The notes under the pieces: generated by a model
The model's database searches: none
What the model was told of the DNA's origin: nothing
The model's input: the letters and a program-made list of their open reading frames with translations, nothing else
Part shown: piece after piece, positions 1 through 8,778 of the stretch
How the letters are laid out: each line of letters opens with the position of its first letter
Numbering within the stretch: the first letter of the stretch is position 1
Program-made: the position numbers and the translations under genes
Source of the DNA: Gemmatimonadales bacterium UBA2975
GTDB lineage: Bacteria; Gemmatimonadota; Gemmatimonadetes; Longimicrobiales; Gaopeijiaceae
NCBI GenBank assembly: GCA_002348265.1
Contig: DEAT01000053.1
Location: 1-40,570, forward strand
Direction of reading: 5' to 3'
DNA: 40,570 bases

Positions 1-115
1 GATCGCCCTCTTAAAGGCAATTGGACGGCACCATCCAGTCTATACCGAGTACTCTCAAGTTCTGGACTTCTTCCACCCGACTCAGTGCTTAGCCCACGTC
101 CGAGGAGTTATCACC

Positions 116-988
116 ATGAGTACGCCGTCTAGCTCATCGGTTCTCTCTATCCTTTCATGTCTTGTATTGGTATCCGGCCTTGCTTGGGCCGGCAGTCAGG
201 GTGGTGCAGCAGTCGGAAGCGTACCCTTGTTCGCTCTCTGTTTGGGTTTCGCAATCCTCCTCCAATGGGTTGCCTTCATACCGGCATACGCCGCGCGAAC
301 AGAACGATACTTTGACCTTATGGGCAGTTTGACCTACCTGAGCGTGATCGCGATTGGAATAGGATTCAAACCGGAACCAGATCTTCGCTCGACACTACTC
401 GCAGGCCTAGTGACCATATGGGCTTCAAGGCTTGGCACTTTTCTCTTTCGCCGAGTTCGAGCCGAAGGGAAAGACGGCCGCTTCGATGCCATCAAGCAAT
501 CATTCGGACGGTTCCTTTTTGCCTGGACGCTCCAAGGTGTCTGGGTTTGCTTCACCGCAGGCGCAGCGCTCGCGGTGATCACCTCTAATCGCGCCGTTCC
601 TATGGAGTGGATCGGCTGGCTCGGACTGTTGATCTGGAGTTTGGGTTTCCTGATCGAGGTCGTGGCGGATCGCCAAAAGAGTCGCTTCCGACAGGAGTCG
701 ATTAACAAAAAACAGTTTATTTCGAGCGGCCTCTGGGCATGGTCTCGACACCCCAACTATTTCGGCGAGATCGTACTCTGGATAGGCGTAGCGCTTATAG
801 CCGCACCGGTACTCCAAGGATGGCAGTTTATAACGCTGCTCTCACCGGTCTTCGTAACGATTCTCCTCACAATGGGCAGCGGGATCCCAATGTTAGAAGA
901 ACGAGCTGACAACACGTGGGGCGGGCAAGCTGATTACGAAGAATACAAGGCCTCAACACCTGTATTGCTACCCAGGACTCCTCGCTGA
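116..988 (+). CDS. DUF1295 family membrane protein (steroid 5-alpha-reductase-like)
   Basis: This 290-residue polytopic membrane protein belongs to the DUF1295 family, which is related to the C-terminal domain of 3-oxo-5-alpha-steroid 4-dehydrogenases. About six hydrophobic segments are visible. The family signatures are ERYFDLMGSLTY near residue 62, SGLWAWSRHPNYFGE near residue 203, and a C-terminal DYEEYKASTPVLLPR. Members probably reduce or methylate a lipid or sterol-like double bond, but the substrate is unknown for most. The ATG at 116 has GAGGAG about 8 bases upstream, which fixes the start. The same frame stays open upstream to the window edge, so an N-terminal extension cannot be fully excluded. 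It is convergent with the M20 gene and 21 bases from its end. The family call is confident; the reaction is not known. Confidence 0.88.
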   Translation: MSTPSSSSVLSILSCLVLVSGLAWAGSQGGAAVGSVPLFALCLGFAILLQWVAFIPAYAARTERYFDLMGSLTYLSVIAIGIGFKPEPDLRSTLLAGLVTIWASRLGTFLFRRVRAEGKDGRFDAIKQSFGRFLFAWTLQGVWVCFTAGAALAVITSNRAVPMEWIGWLGLLIWSLGFLIEVVADRQKSRFRQESINKKQFISSGLWAWSRHPNYFGEIVLWIGVALIAAPVLQGWQFITLLSPVFVTILLTMGSGIPMLEERADNTWGGQADYEEYKASTPVLLPRTPR

Positions 989-1009
989 TTTCTGCTTATC
1001 ACCTGCAGA

Positions 1010-2371
1010 TCAAGTTCGACCGAAATGCTCCATGATTGCAGCCGCATACTTGATCCCCTGGAGATACCTATCCACTCGGATGTTCTCATCTGGTGCGTGA
1101 AGGTTCGCGCCAGGGTTCGCAAATCCTGTCAGGACACATGGAATCCAAACATGACGTAGAATCGCTCCCTCAGCAGACACCCCATTCACAACCGGGAGTT
1201 CACCGTAAACCTCAGTCGCGGCAGCGATAATTGCCTGACTAATGTCCTCCTTCACCGAGATCTTGTAGGGTGGTTCTGCTCCATCGAAAGCTTGAACCTC
1301 AATGTGTCCAAAGCCATGCTTCTCAAGATGTGCCTTCAGTTTTCGAATCGCGTCAGCGGGCTGAATGTTAGGAATTAGCCGAAAATCCATCCGAACCCGA
1401 GCCTCATTAGGAATAATCGTCTTTCTTCCAGGGCCTGTGTAGCCTGCGATCATGCCCTGAATGTTGGCCGTTGGCTCATAGGTCCGTGCACGGATCGCGT
1501 CGACCCCATCACGGCCAAGTGCGAATTCCGAGATTCCCCACTCTTCTTTTAGAGCGTTTAGATCCACGCGAGCCGCTTTGTCTGTAAGCTGCTGCTCATC
1601 GTCTGGGCCTAGCTGCCAGATTCCTTCCTCCCATCCTTCGACGAGAATCTTGCGATCTCGATCAAGAATCGTATTCAACGCCCAGACAAGCTCCCATACC
1701 GGTGACTCGACCAGTGGGAAATTGAGCGAGTGTACGTCCATCTTCGCTCCGCGCGCGATCAGTTCGACGAACAGAACCGATTTGAGGCCCAGTGAAACAT
1801 CCGGTACTTGAGTGCCCGTCTCCATGGATCCATCTAGGCAATGCATTCCATCGGCCTTGAGAAGCTCTTCGTTCTTCTCTGCCCATGCCGCCAAATTCGG
1901 TGAGCCGATCTCTTCTTCACCTTCGATCAGAAATTTCAGATTGACTGGCACCTCTCCACGTACTTGAAGAAACGCCTTTGCCGCTTTGTTAAAAGCGAGC
2001 ACACCAGATTTATTATCGGTCGATCCGCGGCCATACATGACACCGTCGACGATCTCTCCCGACCATGGCCCACCGTGGGTCCACTCGTCGAGTGGCTCGG
2101 GTGGCTGCACGTCGTAGTGTGAGTAACACAAAATTGTCTTTGACGGTTTCTTCGCTTCAAGGTGACCGAAGACGACCGGTGGCCCCTCATCAAGCTCATG
2201 AAACTCTGCGGGAAGACCGTCCGCATGCATCATCTCACGCACAAGGGTAGCGCACTCTCGCAGCCCAACATTCTGTGCGGAAATTGAAGGTTGCTGCACG
2301 AACCTCTGCAGGTCGCGGACACATTCATCTGCGTTGGCATCGATCCAGTCGTATACGTCCTGCATACTCAT
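1010..2371 (-). CDS. M20 family metallopeptidase (dipeptidase/CNDP-like)
   Basis: This cytoplasmic zinc peptidase has about 453 residues, the usual length for the M20 CNDP/dipeptidase group. Metal-site motifs appear in order: YSHYDVQPP (first His, near residue 86), GRGSTDNKSG (bridging Asp), EGEEEIGSP (catalytic Glu and metal Glu), CLDGS (Asp) and a late NLHAPDENI (His). Members hydrolyse dipeptides or N-acyl/N-carbamoyl amino acids. I chose the ATG at 2371, which has AAGGAG 8 bases upstream and shares one base with the SDR stop (TGATG). A TTG at 2374 and an ATG at 2365 are alternatives. It is the last gene of the minus catabolic arm, so it probably does the final hydrolysis of an imported peptide-like compound. 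The exact substrate cannot be read from sequence. Confidence 0.92.
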   Translation of the reverse strand: MSMQDVYDWIDANADECVRDLQRFVQQPSISAQNVGLRECATLVREMMHADGLPAEFHELDEGPPVVFGHLEAKKPSKTILCYSHYDVQPPEPLDEWTHGGPWSGEIVDGVMYGRGSTDNKSGVLAFNKAAKAFLQVRGEVPVNLKFLIEGEEEIGSPNLAAWAEKNEELLKADGMHCLDGSMETGTQVPDVSLGLKSVLFVELIARGAKMDVHSLNFPLVESPVWELVWALNTILDRDRKILVEGWEEGIWQLGPDDEQQLTDKAARVDLNALKEEWGISEFALGRDGVDAIRARTYEPTANIQGMIAGYTGPGRKTIIPNEARVRMDFRLIPNIQPADAIRKLKAHLEKHGFGHIEVQAFDGAEPPYKISVKEDISQAIIAAATEVYGELPVVNGVSAEGAILRHVWIPCVLTGFANPGANLHAPDENIRVDRYLQGIKYAAAIMEHFGRT

Positions 2372-3090
2372 CAAACCTGCTCCTTAGATAGCTCCCACGC
2401 ACTCAACCGCTGACCAGAGAGTTCCATGGGCCGTGTTGCGAGATAGGAGAACGCGGGCGCTAGTTCAATTGGGTCGACCCACTTCTCTCGTAATTCCGGC
2501 GAATATGTCGTTTCAGACATAGGAGTTCTCATGTACATACCTGGGGTGACCGTTACAGAAAGGATACCAAGCTCCTCTCCTTCCATGGCCAAGCACTTAG
2601 AGAAACCCTCGAGGGCATGCTTAGAGGCGCAATAAGCCGTCTCGTTATCGAAACCTTCAATCCCAGAACGAGAGGACACGAAAATCAGTGCACCACCTCG
2701 GTTCTGCATGGTGGGCCATACCGCCTTAGTGAGTTGAAACCCGGCCTGAATCCCCACGTTCATAGTCGCCTGAAAGGATACTAGGCTCACGTCTTCGAGA
2801 GGCTCTACAGAAAGAATTGCCGCATTATGAACGACCGTATCTACCGGACCAGTTACTACTCGATCTATCGTATGCTGAGTAGCTACTGAGTCACTCAGAT
2901 CCACAACCGCTGCTACGGCACCAGGGCACCTAAGCTTCACCTCGGCTAACCCTGCCTCGTTACGATCCAGTAGGATGAGCCTCGCACCTTGGTCATGCAG
3001 ATGTCGGGCGACCGCCGCACCAAGACCTTGGGCCGCACCAGTCACAATGATCGTTTGTCCCTCGATCGGGACTGAGCCCTTAGCCTGCAT
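2371..3090 (-). CDS. SDR family oxidoreductase
   Basis: This classical short-chain dehydrogenase/reductase has 239 residues. It shows the NAD(P)-binding TGAAQGLGAA motif near residue 17, the HNAAIL motif replacing NNAG near residue 87, the catalytic Ser in VSSRSG, and the YCASKHALEG (YxxxK) active site near residue 153. It oxidises or reduces a hydroxyl/keto pair on a small molecule. It overlaps the upstream Gfo/Idh gene by 11 bp and the downstream M20 gene by 1 bp, so the three are translationally coupled. The substrate is presumably an intermediate released from the compound imported by the Dpp-like transporter encoded upstream in the same operon. Confidence 0.93.
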   Translation of the reverse strand: MQAKGSVPIEGQTIIVTGAAQGLGAAVARHLHDQGARLILLDRNEAGLAEVKLRCPGAVAAVVDLSDSVATQHTIDRVVTGPVDTVVHNAAILSVEPLEDVSLVSFQATMNVGIQAGFQLTKAVWPTMQNRGGALIFVSSRSGIEGFDNETAYCASKHALEGFSKCLAMEGEELGILSVTVTPGMYMRTPMSETTYSPELREKWVDPIELAPAFSYLATRPMELSGQRLSAWELSKEQV

Positions 3091-4162
3091 CTAAAAGATC
3101 CGACGGCCTAACCCATCGACGCTCCTGCTCAGAAATCTTGACTGCATCAAGAACTAGCTGATTGGCTAATCCATCGGCAAAGGTTGCGCCTCTCTGCAGC
3201 GCACGACCCTCAGTAATTGCAGCACAGAGCTCCTGCATGAGAGCTACCACTGACACATTCCATATTCCTTGGTTGACGTCAGCCAGAGCCATATTGGGAT
3301 CAGAGACAGTAATCTCCTCAAAGTCTCCACCCGCTCGAGCGAAAAACAGTCGTTCGTCCTTGTTGTGCAGCGTCAGGGTGCCCTCAGAGCCAAAGATCCG
3401 TGTTTCATTTCCCATGTCGTGCGACGCGACACCCGACATGAAGACCTGAGCAACAGCTCCTGATTCCATTTGTGCCGTGAAATAAGACACGTCATCTGCG
3501 GTCGCCTTCCACGGCTCACCACTGTCACGGCCAACTCGGTCGGGCACCATGACGGTAGCAGCTCCACTTAACCACTCAACCTCCCCTAGCCACCACCGCA
3601 GTAGATCGACTTGGTGGCTTCCGTTGGCACCCAGCCTGCCCCCTCCTTTCTCAGCCAAGCTCCACCAATCACCCTTGGGTCGGCTGGCCGGGTCACGCCA
3701 GCTAGAGCCAACATTTGTAATATCTACATGCCGGATCTCGCCAAGCGAACCATCAGCAATCAGTTCAGCAATCCTCATCCTATTCGGATTGAAGCGCAGT
3801 TCATGATCGATCATATGGATACGCCCTGCGGACTCTGCTGCCTCCAGCATTTGAGCGGCTTCCAATGCATCCATCGCAGTCGGCTTATCGCAAAGAACGT
3901 GTGCCCCACACTCAAGTGCTGCGAGCGTTTGCGGCGCATGAAGGAAGGTTGGTGTCGCAATACATACCAAATCAAGGTCGTGTGCTCCTAACATCTCCTC
4001 CCAATCGTCATAGGCATCAGGGACATCAAATTGAGAGGCCGCAGCTCGTGCGCTCTCCATACGCGCAGAGGCAATCGCCACGACTTCCGCCTCCGGCACG
4101 TTACGCAGTGCTGGGAGAAAAGCCGCCTTCGCAAAGCTCGCTCCAATAATTCCGACCTTCAT
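3080..4162 (-). CDS. Gfo/Idh/MocA family oxidoreductase
   Basis: This 360-residue NAD(P)-dependent oxidoreductase has an N-terminal Rossmann fold (GIIGASFAKAAFLPAL at residues 4-19). The CDKPTA motif, the family's (E/C)KP cofactor/substrate site, is near residue 92. The larger C-terminal alpha/beta domain has the conserved GGGRLGANGSHQVDLLRWW segment. The family acts on sugars, inositols and amino- or keto-acids. It is the first of two Gfo/Idh genes in this arm; the other ends at 7765 and is only distantly similar, so they probably act on different intermediates. Spacing to the permease upstream is about 60 bp, the largest internal gap here, and overlap with the SDR downstream is 11 bp. Confidence 0.93.
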   Translation of the reverse strand: MKVGIIGASFAKAAFLPALRNVPEAEVVAIASARMESARAAASQFDVPDAYDDWEEMLGAHDLDLVCIATPTFLHAPQTLAALECGAHVLCDKPTAMDALEAAQMLEAAESAGRIHMIDHELRFNPNRMRIAELIADGSLGEIRHVDITNVGSSWRDPASRPKGDWWSLAEKGGGRLGANGSHQVDLLRWWLGEVEWLSGAATVMVPDRVGRDSGEPWKATADDVSYFTAQMESGAVAQVFMSGVASHDMGNETRIFGSEGTLTLHNKDERLFFARAGGDFEEITVSDPNMALADVNQGIWNVSVVALMQELCAAITEGRALQRGATFADGLANQLVLDAVKISEQERRWVRPSDLLDAG

Positions 4163-4222
4163 GCGTTATCTACCAGTTTACGTGTGGATCAGTATTTAGC
4201 TCAGCTGAATTAAGGGAATGGT

Positions 4223-5140
4223 TCACGTTCGCTCGCGTAACCTTGGGTCCAAGAAATCGCGCAACCAGTCGCCGAGAATGTTGAAACTCAAGACAGTCAG
4301 CATGATCGCCAAACCAGGGAAGATCGCCAGCCACCATTTGTTAGCGACTAAGGTGTCCCGGCTCTCAGCGAGCATACTACCCCAAGTCGGAACGTCCGGA
4401 GGCACGCCAAGCCCTAGAAAAGAGAGTGCAGCCTCCGAGAGAATCACGCTCGCAACATTGAAGGAAGCGATCACGGTTAACGGCGCCAGTATATTCGGCA
4501 GGATCGTGCGAAAGATTATCGAAAGGGTGCTGTCCCCCATTGCTCTTGCCGCTTCAACGAACTCCTTCTCGCGTAATGAGAGGGTATCTGCTCTCACAAT
4601 CCGGGCGTACGTGACCCACTGCCCAATACCGAGAACAAGAATGAGGTTCCAGACTCCTGACCCTAGGACTACAAGGAACATTATTGCGAGGAGGATGAAC
4701 GGGAATGCGAGCTGGATGTCACCCAGACGCATAATCGCATCGTCAAGCCATCCACCGAAGTAGCCCGAAAGCAAGCCCGCAGTGATCCCGATCGAGCCAC
4801 CTACCGCTATCGCTGCAAAGCCAACTGTGAGCGATACCCTAGCACCGTAGAGAAGACGGGAAAAAACATCACGACCCAGAGCATCCGATCCAAGTACGAA
4901 CACACCTCCGTCTGGGCCAACTGACATAGGATCAGCCAATCTAAGCATCAGGTTCTGACGGTTCGGATCAAAGGGAGCCAGCAGCCCCCCCAACGTGGCA
5001 GCAAGCGCAGCAACAATTAGGAATATCACTGCGAAGACGGGCCAGCGAGCGGCAATCATAACCCGACGGGCACGCCTCATTTCCGCTCGGAAACCACTCT
5101 CACGCTGAGGAGCCTCCGCATTAATCTGCATCTCGCTCAT
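4223..5140 (-). CDS. Dpp/Opp-type ABC transporter permease (DppC-like)
   Basis: This inner-membrane permease has 305 residues and six predicted helices after a basic cytoplasmic N-terminus. The DppC/OppC-type leader segment ends in APFDPNRQNLMLRLADP. The EAA loop that docks the ATPase is at about residues 196-215 (EAARAMGDSTLSIIFRTILP). It overlaps the stop of the DppB-like gene by 4 bp (ATGA). Its ATPase partners are not adjacent but at the far end of the plus arm (23066-25041). It pairs with the permease ending at 5137 to move peptides or peptide-like compounds. Confidence 0.95.
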   Translation of the reverse strand: MSEMQINAEAPQRESGFRAEMRRARRVMIAARWPVFAVIFLIVAALAATLGGLLAPFDPNRQNLMLRLADPMSVGPDGGVFVLGSDALGRDVFSRLLYGARVSLTVGFAAIAVGGSIGITAGLLSGYFGGWLDDAIMRLGDIQLAFPFILLAIMFLVVLGSGVWNLILVLGIGQWVTYARIVRADTLSLREKEFVEAARAMGDSTLSIIFRTILPNILAPLTVIASFNVASVILSEAALSFLGLGVPPDVPTWGSMLAESRDTLVANKWWLAIFPGLAIMLTVLSFNILGDWLRDFLDPRLRERT

Positions 5141-6126
5141 CCACGACCTCCTGCCAGCTTAACTCGTGGATCTAGCCGCACGTAAATTAGATCGACCAAG
5201 AGATTGAGGAGAATGAAGATACTAGCCAGCAGGATCACACCCGCCTGAACTAGGGGAATATCTCTTTGATTGATCGCCGCAAAGAGAAGACGGCCAATCC
5301 CCGGATAGCTAAAGACAGTCTCTACAACGACAACACCGCCGAGGAGAAAACCAAACTCTAGCCCAATGATTGTAACGACGGGTAACCACGCATTACGCAA
5401 TGCATGAGACACCAGCACTCTTAGTTCCGGAATACCCTTCGATCGTGCGGTTCGCACATAGTCTTGCTCTAGCACCTCCAGGAGAGAAGAGCGCACAAGC
5501 CGAGTATTTCTAGCCAGTGAGTACGTTCCGACGGCGATTCCCGGCAATACGAGGTGATAGATCGTACGCGGAAGATTCGAAAACGCTATGCCAAAATCAC
5601 CAGCAATCAAAGGTGTCAGAAACGGAACGTGTCCTGAAATCGGAAACAGTCGTATATACAATCCGAAAAACAGAATCATCATGATCCCCATCCAAAAACT
5701 GGGGATCGACTGGCCGAGCATCGATACCGTTGTGATCGAGCCATCCCACGCCGTGCCTCGATTGATCGCCGCCAAAACTCCAAGAGGGATGGCGAGCAGA
5801 AGTGCGAGCAACATGGCAAAAAACGTCAGTTCAATCGTAGCAGGCAGAGCCTCCAGAACGATCTCCATCGCTGGCTGACGGTACGATAGTGACTGCCCAA
5901 AATCTCCACGGGTCAAATCGGCCACAAAGCTGAGGTACTGCTCATGTAGCGGTCGATCGAAGCCGAGCGCGATCCGTGTAGCTTCAATCTCCTCGGCGGA
6001 TGCTCTCTCGCTGACGAAGAGATACGTCGGGTCTCCACCTGCCTGGAGCGCCAAAAAACTTACGAGCGTCACACCGATAACGACGATAATGCTCTGGAGC
6101 AGCCTTCTAACTATATAGGCGCCCAT
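5137..6126 (-). CDS. Dpp/Opp-type ABC transporter permease (DppB-like)
   Basis: This is the DppB/OppB-type inner-membrane subunit (329 residues). It opens with the characteristic MGAYIVRRLLQSIIVVIGVT first helix and carries the EAA-type loop RTARSKGIPELRVLVSHALR in its C-terminal half. A VVVETVFSYPGIGRLL segment typical of the family follows. It forms the translocation pore with the DppC-like protein that overlaps it by 4 bp. The 68-bp gap to the upstream binding-protein gene contains nothing I can recognise. Confidence 0.95.
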   Translation of the reverse strand: MGAYIVRRLLQSIIVVIGVTLVSFLALQAGGDPTYLFVSERASAEEIEATRIALGFDRPLHEQYLSFVADLTRGDFGQSLSYRQPAMEIVLEALPATIELTFFAMLLALLLAIPLGVLAAINRGTAWDGSITTVSMLGQSIPSFWMGIMMILFFGLYIRLFPISGHVPFLTPLIAGDFGIAFSNLPRTIYHLVLPGIAVGTYSLARNTRLVRSSLLEVLEQDYVRTARSKGIPELRVLVSHALRNAWLPVVTIIGLEFGFLLGGVVVVETVFSYPGIGRLLFAAINQRDIPLVQAGVILLASIFILLNLLVDLIYVRLDPRVKLAGGRG

Positions 6127-6194
6127 ACTATTCTAGACTCGAGTCGTGCACGCCATCGCACTTGGATCAGATCGGACTACGAACGCACTCTCCC

Positions 6195-7751
6195 TCACCG
6201 CAGCGTCGCCTCGAAAATCTCTATGTATTCGTCCCTACGAGCAGTCCACTGGATACGATTCGACACCCCGTAAAAATCCGGTTGGAAATACATGTGCAAC
6301 CAAGGCCCATCATCATAAAACACCTTGAGCATTTCATTGATGATCGCACGCTGCTCGTCTTGATCTTCTGCATTGACCAGATCTGGCCAACGATCGAACC
6401 ATCTTGGATCGCTCCAGTGAGTGTAGTTCGTCCCCGAACCAACCTGAGCGATATCGGTCATATCGTAGATGGGGCTCCACAATCCACCACCCGTGCCGAG
6501 AAAAAAGAGCGGACCCATGCTCCGCTCCCGCAGAAGCGGTGTATAGACCGAAGCCCATTCCATAAGCTCAAGCTCAATGTCCAGGCCTACGTCTTCTAGG
6601 TACTGCGCAACAGCAAGCACCACATTCACATCATTGACGTACCGACCTTGCCCTGCCTGCATCCGGATAGCAAAACGAGTTCCTTCTTCATCTCGTGGCC
6701 AGCCAGCCTCATCCAGTAGACGCTCCGCCAACTGAGGATCGTAAGGGTAAGGTGTGAGATCAGGGTTCGCATTCTGGATATTCACCAGACCTGTTGCACG
6801 CTCGCACTCAACTCCGAGAAGCTGAAGACAGATGGTCGAGACATCTACAGCGTATTGGAGCGCTCGCCGAACATCCGGGTCTTGAATGGCATCACCGCCC
6901 GGCATCGCAGCATGTTCTTCGGAGAGATTGTAGCCGAGGTACATACGCCGAGTCCCGGATACTATCTGGACTTCAGCGCGACCAGATTCATTGATTGCAT
7001 CTACTTGTTCCGGAACAACATTGGTAATTATGTCGGCATTTCCGGCGATCAACTCAGCGGTCCTCGTCGAAGCTTCCGGAATGATGCGCCACACAATCCT
7101 CTCGAAGTTAGCCGGCTCCCTGACCTTTTCGAGTACTACTTCAGAGCCACGCGTCCATGATGCAAGCTTGTAAGGACCAGATCCAATCGGGCTTGTTGCT
7201 GCCTCATCCAAGCTCATCTGCTCGTACGAATCCTTGCAGTGAACGGCAATTTCAGTGATTAAGCCAAAGGCGATCGGATTCTTCCGCTCGATGTTTATCT
7301 GCACACGCAATTCGTCGAGCGCCTCAGCGTTCTGGAAACCAATCGAGGTGAAGACAAAACCTGGAGCGTTACCAGTAAATCGATTAACCGGATCAGCAAT
7401 CCGATTGAACGTATAAGCGACGTCTTCGGCAGTTAGGGACTCACCATCATGGCAGGTAAGACCCTCATTGAGCGTGTATATGTAGCCAGTGCCATCCTCA
7501 GTAATATCCAGTGTATGAGCTAGCTCCGGAATGTGCTCTCCCTCCGGTCCAAGCGCGAAGAGCGAGCTGAAGATGTGACGAGCAATATTTGAATTATCAC
7601 GACTTGAGATCATCCCCGGCTCGAACGTCGTGATATCGGCGCTGAGGCCCACGACAATCGTGTCGTCTGACTGTTCGACACAGCCGATCAACAAGACAGC
7701 ACATAGACACCCCGCAGCGATTGTCCTAATCAAAGACCCGTGGCTTTTCAT
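6195..7751 (-). CDS. ABC transporter substrate-binding lipoprotein, family 5 (SBP_bac_5)
   Basis: This is the extracytoplasmic receptor of the Dpp-like transporter, about 518 residues, normal for SBP family 5. The ATG at 7751 gives a lipoprotein signal peptide with lipobox LIGC (Cys24 becomes the lipidated residue). GAGGA lies about 11 bases upstream, and this start sits 13 bp after the upstream stop. An in-frame ATG at 7775 would add eight residues before the signal and overlap the previous gene. Family features include the early VGLSADITTFEPG segment, GLTCHDGESLTAEDVAYTFNR, and GSGPYKLASW. Family 5 binds di-/oligopeptides, nickel, opines, glutathione or sugars, so the ligand is open. The catabolic neighbours suggest a peptide-like or ureido compound. 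Confidence 0.94.
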   Translation of the reverse strand: MKSHGSLIRTIAAGCLCAVLLIGCVEQSDDTIVVGLSADITTFEPGMISSRDNSNIARHIFSSLFALGPEGEHIPELAHTLDITEDGTGYIYTLNEGLTCHDGESLTAEDVAYTFNRIADPVNRFTGNAPGFVFTSIGFQNAEALDELRVQINIERKNPIAFGLITEIAVHCKDSYEQMSLDEAATSPIGSGPYKLASWTRGSEVVLEKVREPANFERIVWRIIPEASTRTAELIAGNADIITNVVPEQVDAINESGRAEVQIVSGTRRMYLGYNLSEEHAAMPGGDAIQDPDVRRALQYAVDVSTICLQLLGVECERATGLVNIQNANPDLTPYPYDPQLAERLLDEAGWPRDEEGTRFAIRMQAGQGRYVNDVNVVLAVAQYLEDVGLDIELELMEWASVYTPLLRERSMGPLFFLGTGGGLWSPIYDMTDIAQVGSGTNYTHWSDPRWFDRWPDLVNAEDQDEQRAIINEMLKVFYDDGPWLHMYFQPDFYGVSNRIQWTARRDEYIEIFEATLR

Positions 7752-7764
7752 GGGAAAGTTATCC

Positions 7765-8778
7765 TCACAGTTCATGTAAACTGACAGTTCCTCCGCTAGC
7801 AGAGGCCTGAATACAAGCCTCCACCATGCGAAGGGATTTCAGATGATCGTCACCGGTACACGGTAACGCCGTCCCGTCACGGAAGTGACCTACAAAATCT
7901 TCTAGGAAACCCCTCGCATCATCGAACCAAGGCTCCTCATCACGCAAATCGACAGGCGAAAGTTCCACGTCTTCACGCAGAGCAAAAGCAAGGTCACCAA
8001 ACATCTCACTCTGAACAGCAATTCCATGACGGCACTCCGTCCTCCATTCAAAACCCATTTGCTTCCAGTTACCAGCCCAAGTTCCTTGGTACGTAACCTC
8101 AATACCACCCTCGAACGAAATCAGGGCAGCGACATTAGCATCACCCTCGTACATAGACCACGAAGGATTGAAGGTTCGCGCTGATATGCTCACAGGTTCC
8201 GCATCATAAACGAATCGCATTAGGTCGAAATGATGGATCGACTGCTCCCATAGCATGGGCTGTCGCATGGTCAGTGGGTACTTATTCAAGTGCGGCTGAT
8301 GTCCATCCCGCCATCGTTCGTATGTAAAGCGGCCGAATTCTGGTCGACCCAGTCTGCTAGGTGCGAAAAGCTTCTTCAATGCCTGGGTTACGGCGAGGTA
8401 CCTAAAATTCAGCCCCACCGCGAGAGGCACACCAGCAGCCGCAGCTGCAGCTACATAGGCCTCAGCGCCTGCCAAAGTGTCTGCTAGCGGTTTTTCTGCC
8501 AAAATTGCCAGCCCCGCTCGGCATGCCGCAGCAATCTGGTCCTTCCTATTCGCGGGAGGTGTGCAGAGAAGAGCTATATCAGCATCTACCTGCCCCGTAA
8601 TTTCATCCAGCGTCGAACCCGCTGCGACATCGGGTGAGTCCATAAGTACAGCCTTAAGTCGGTCAGCATCATGCTCGACCATTCCCACCAAGATGCAGTC
8701 TGGATGTTGATCCAGCACTCGACGCCATATCCGCGAGCGTGCCCCCAGACCTACCAAGATGAAGCGTAGTGGCATCAT
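7765..8778 (-). CDS. Gfo/Idh/MocA family oxidoreductase (second copy)
   Basis: This is a NAD(P)-dependent oxidoreductase of about 337 residues. It has the Rossmann motif FILVGLGARSRIWRRVL near the N-terminus, CTPPANRKDQ, and the AEKPLADT catalytic-site motif. A conserved EQSIHHFDLMRFV segment follows in the C-terminal domain. The start at 8778 is chosen because it overlaps the epimerase stop (ATGATGA) and has GGAGGAG a few bases upstream; the frame itself extends to 8832. It differs clearly from the other Gfo/Idh protein in this operon, so they are not a recent duplication. The HHFD histidines are often near the substrate in this family. The substrate is unknown. Confidence 0.93.
   Translation of the reverse strand: MMPLRFILVGLGARSRIWRRVLDQHPDCILVGMVEHDADRLKAVLMDSPDVAAGSTLDEITGQVDADIALLCTPPANRKDQIAAACRAGLAILAEKPLADTLAGAEAYVAAAAAAGVPLAVGLNFRYLAVTQALKKLFAPSRLGRPEFGRFTYERWRDGHQPHLNKYPLTMRQPMLWEQSIHHFDLMRFVYDAEPVSISARTFNPSWSMYEGDANVAALISFEGGIEVTYQGTWAGNWKQMGFEWRTECRHGIAVQSEMFGDLAFALREDVELSPVDLRDEEPWFDDARGFLEDFVGHFRDGTALPCTGDDHLKSLRMVEACIQASASGGTVSLHEL

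Noticed and set aside
985..1012. Hairpin terminator between the DUF1295 and M20 genes
   Set aside because: Only a 5-bp stem (TCTGC/GCAGA) with a 9-base loop and no T-run.
1010..2371. M20 protein as allantoate amidohydrolase (AllC), completing an allantoin pathway
   Set aside because: Motifs and length fit the CNDP/dipeptidase group better than the shorter AllC group.
3611..3991. 126-codon plus-strand frame inside the Gfo/Idh gene
   Set aside because: It lies opposite a clear Gfo/Idh coding sequence, has no recognisable domain and no RBS of note.
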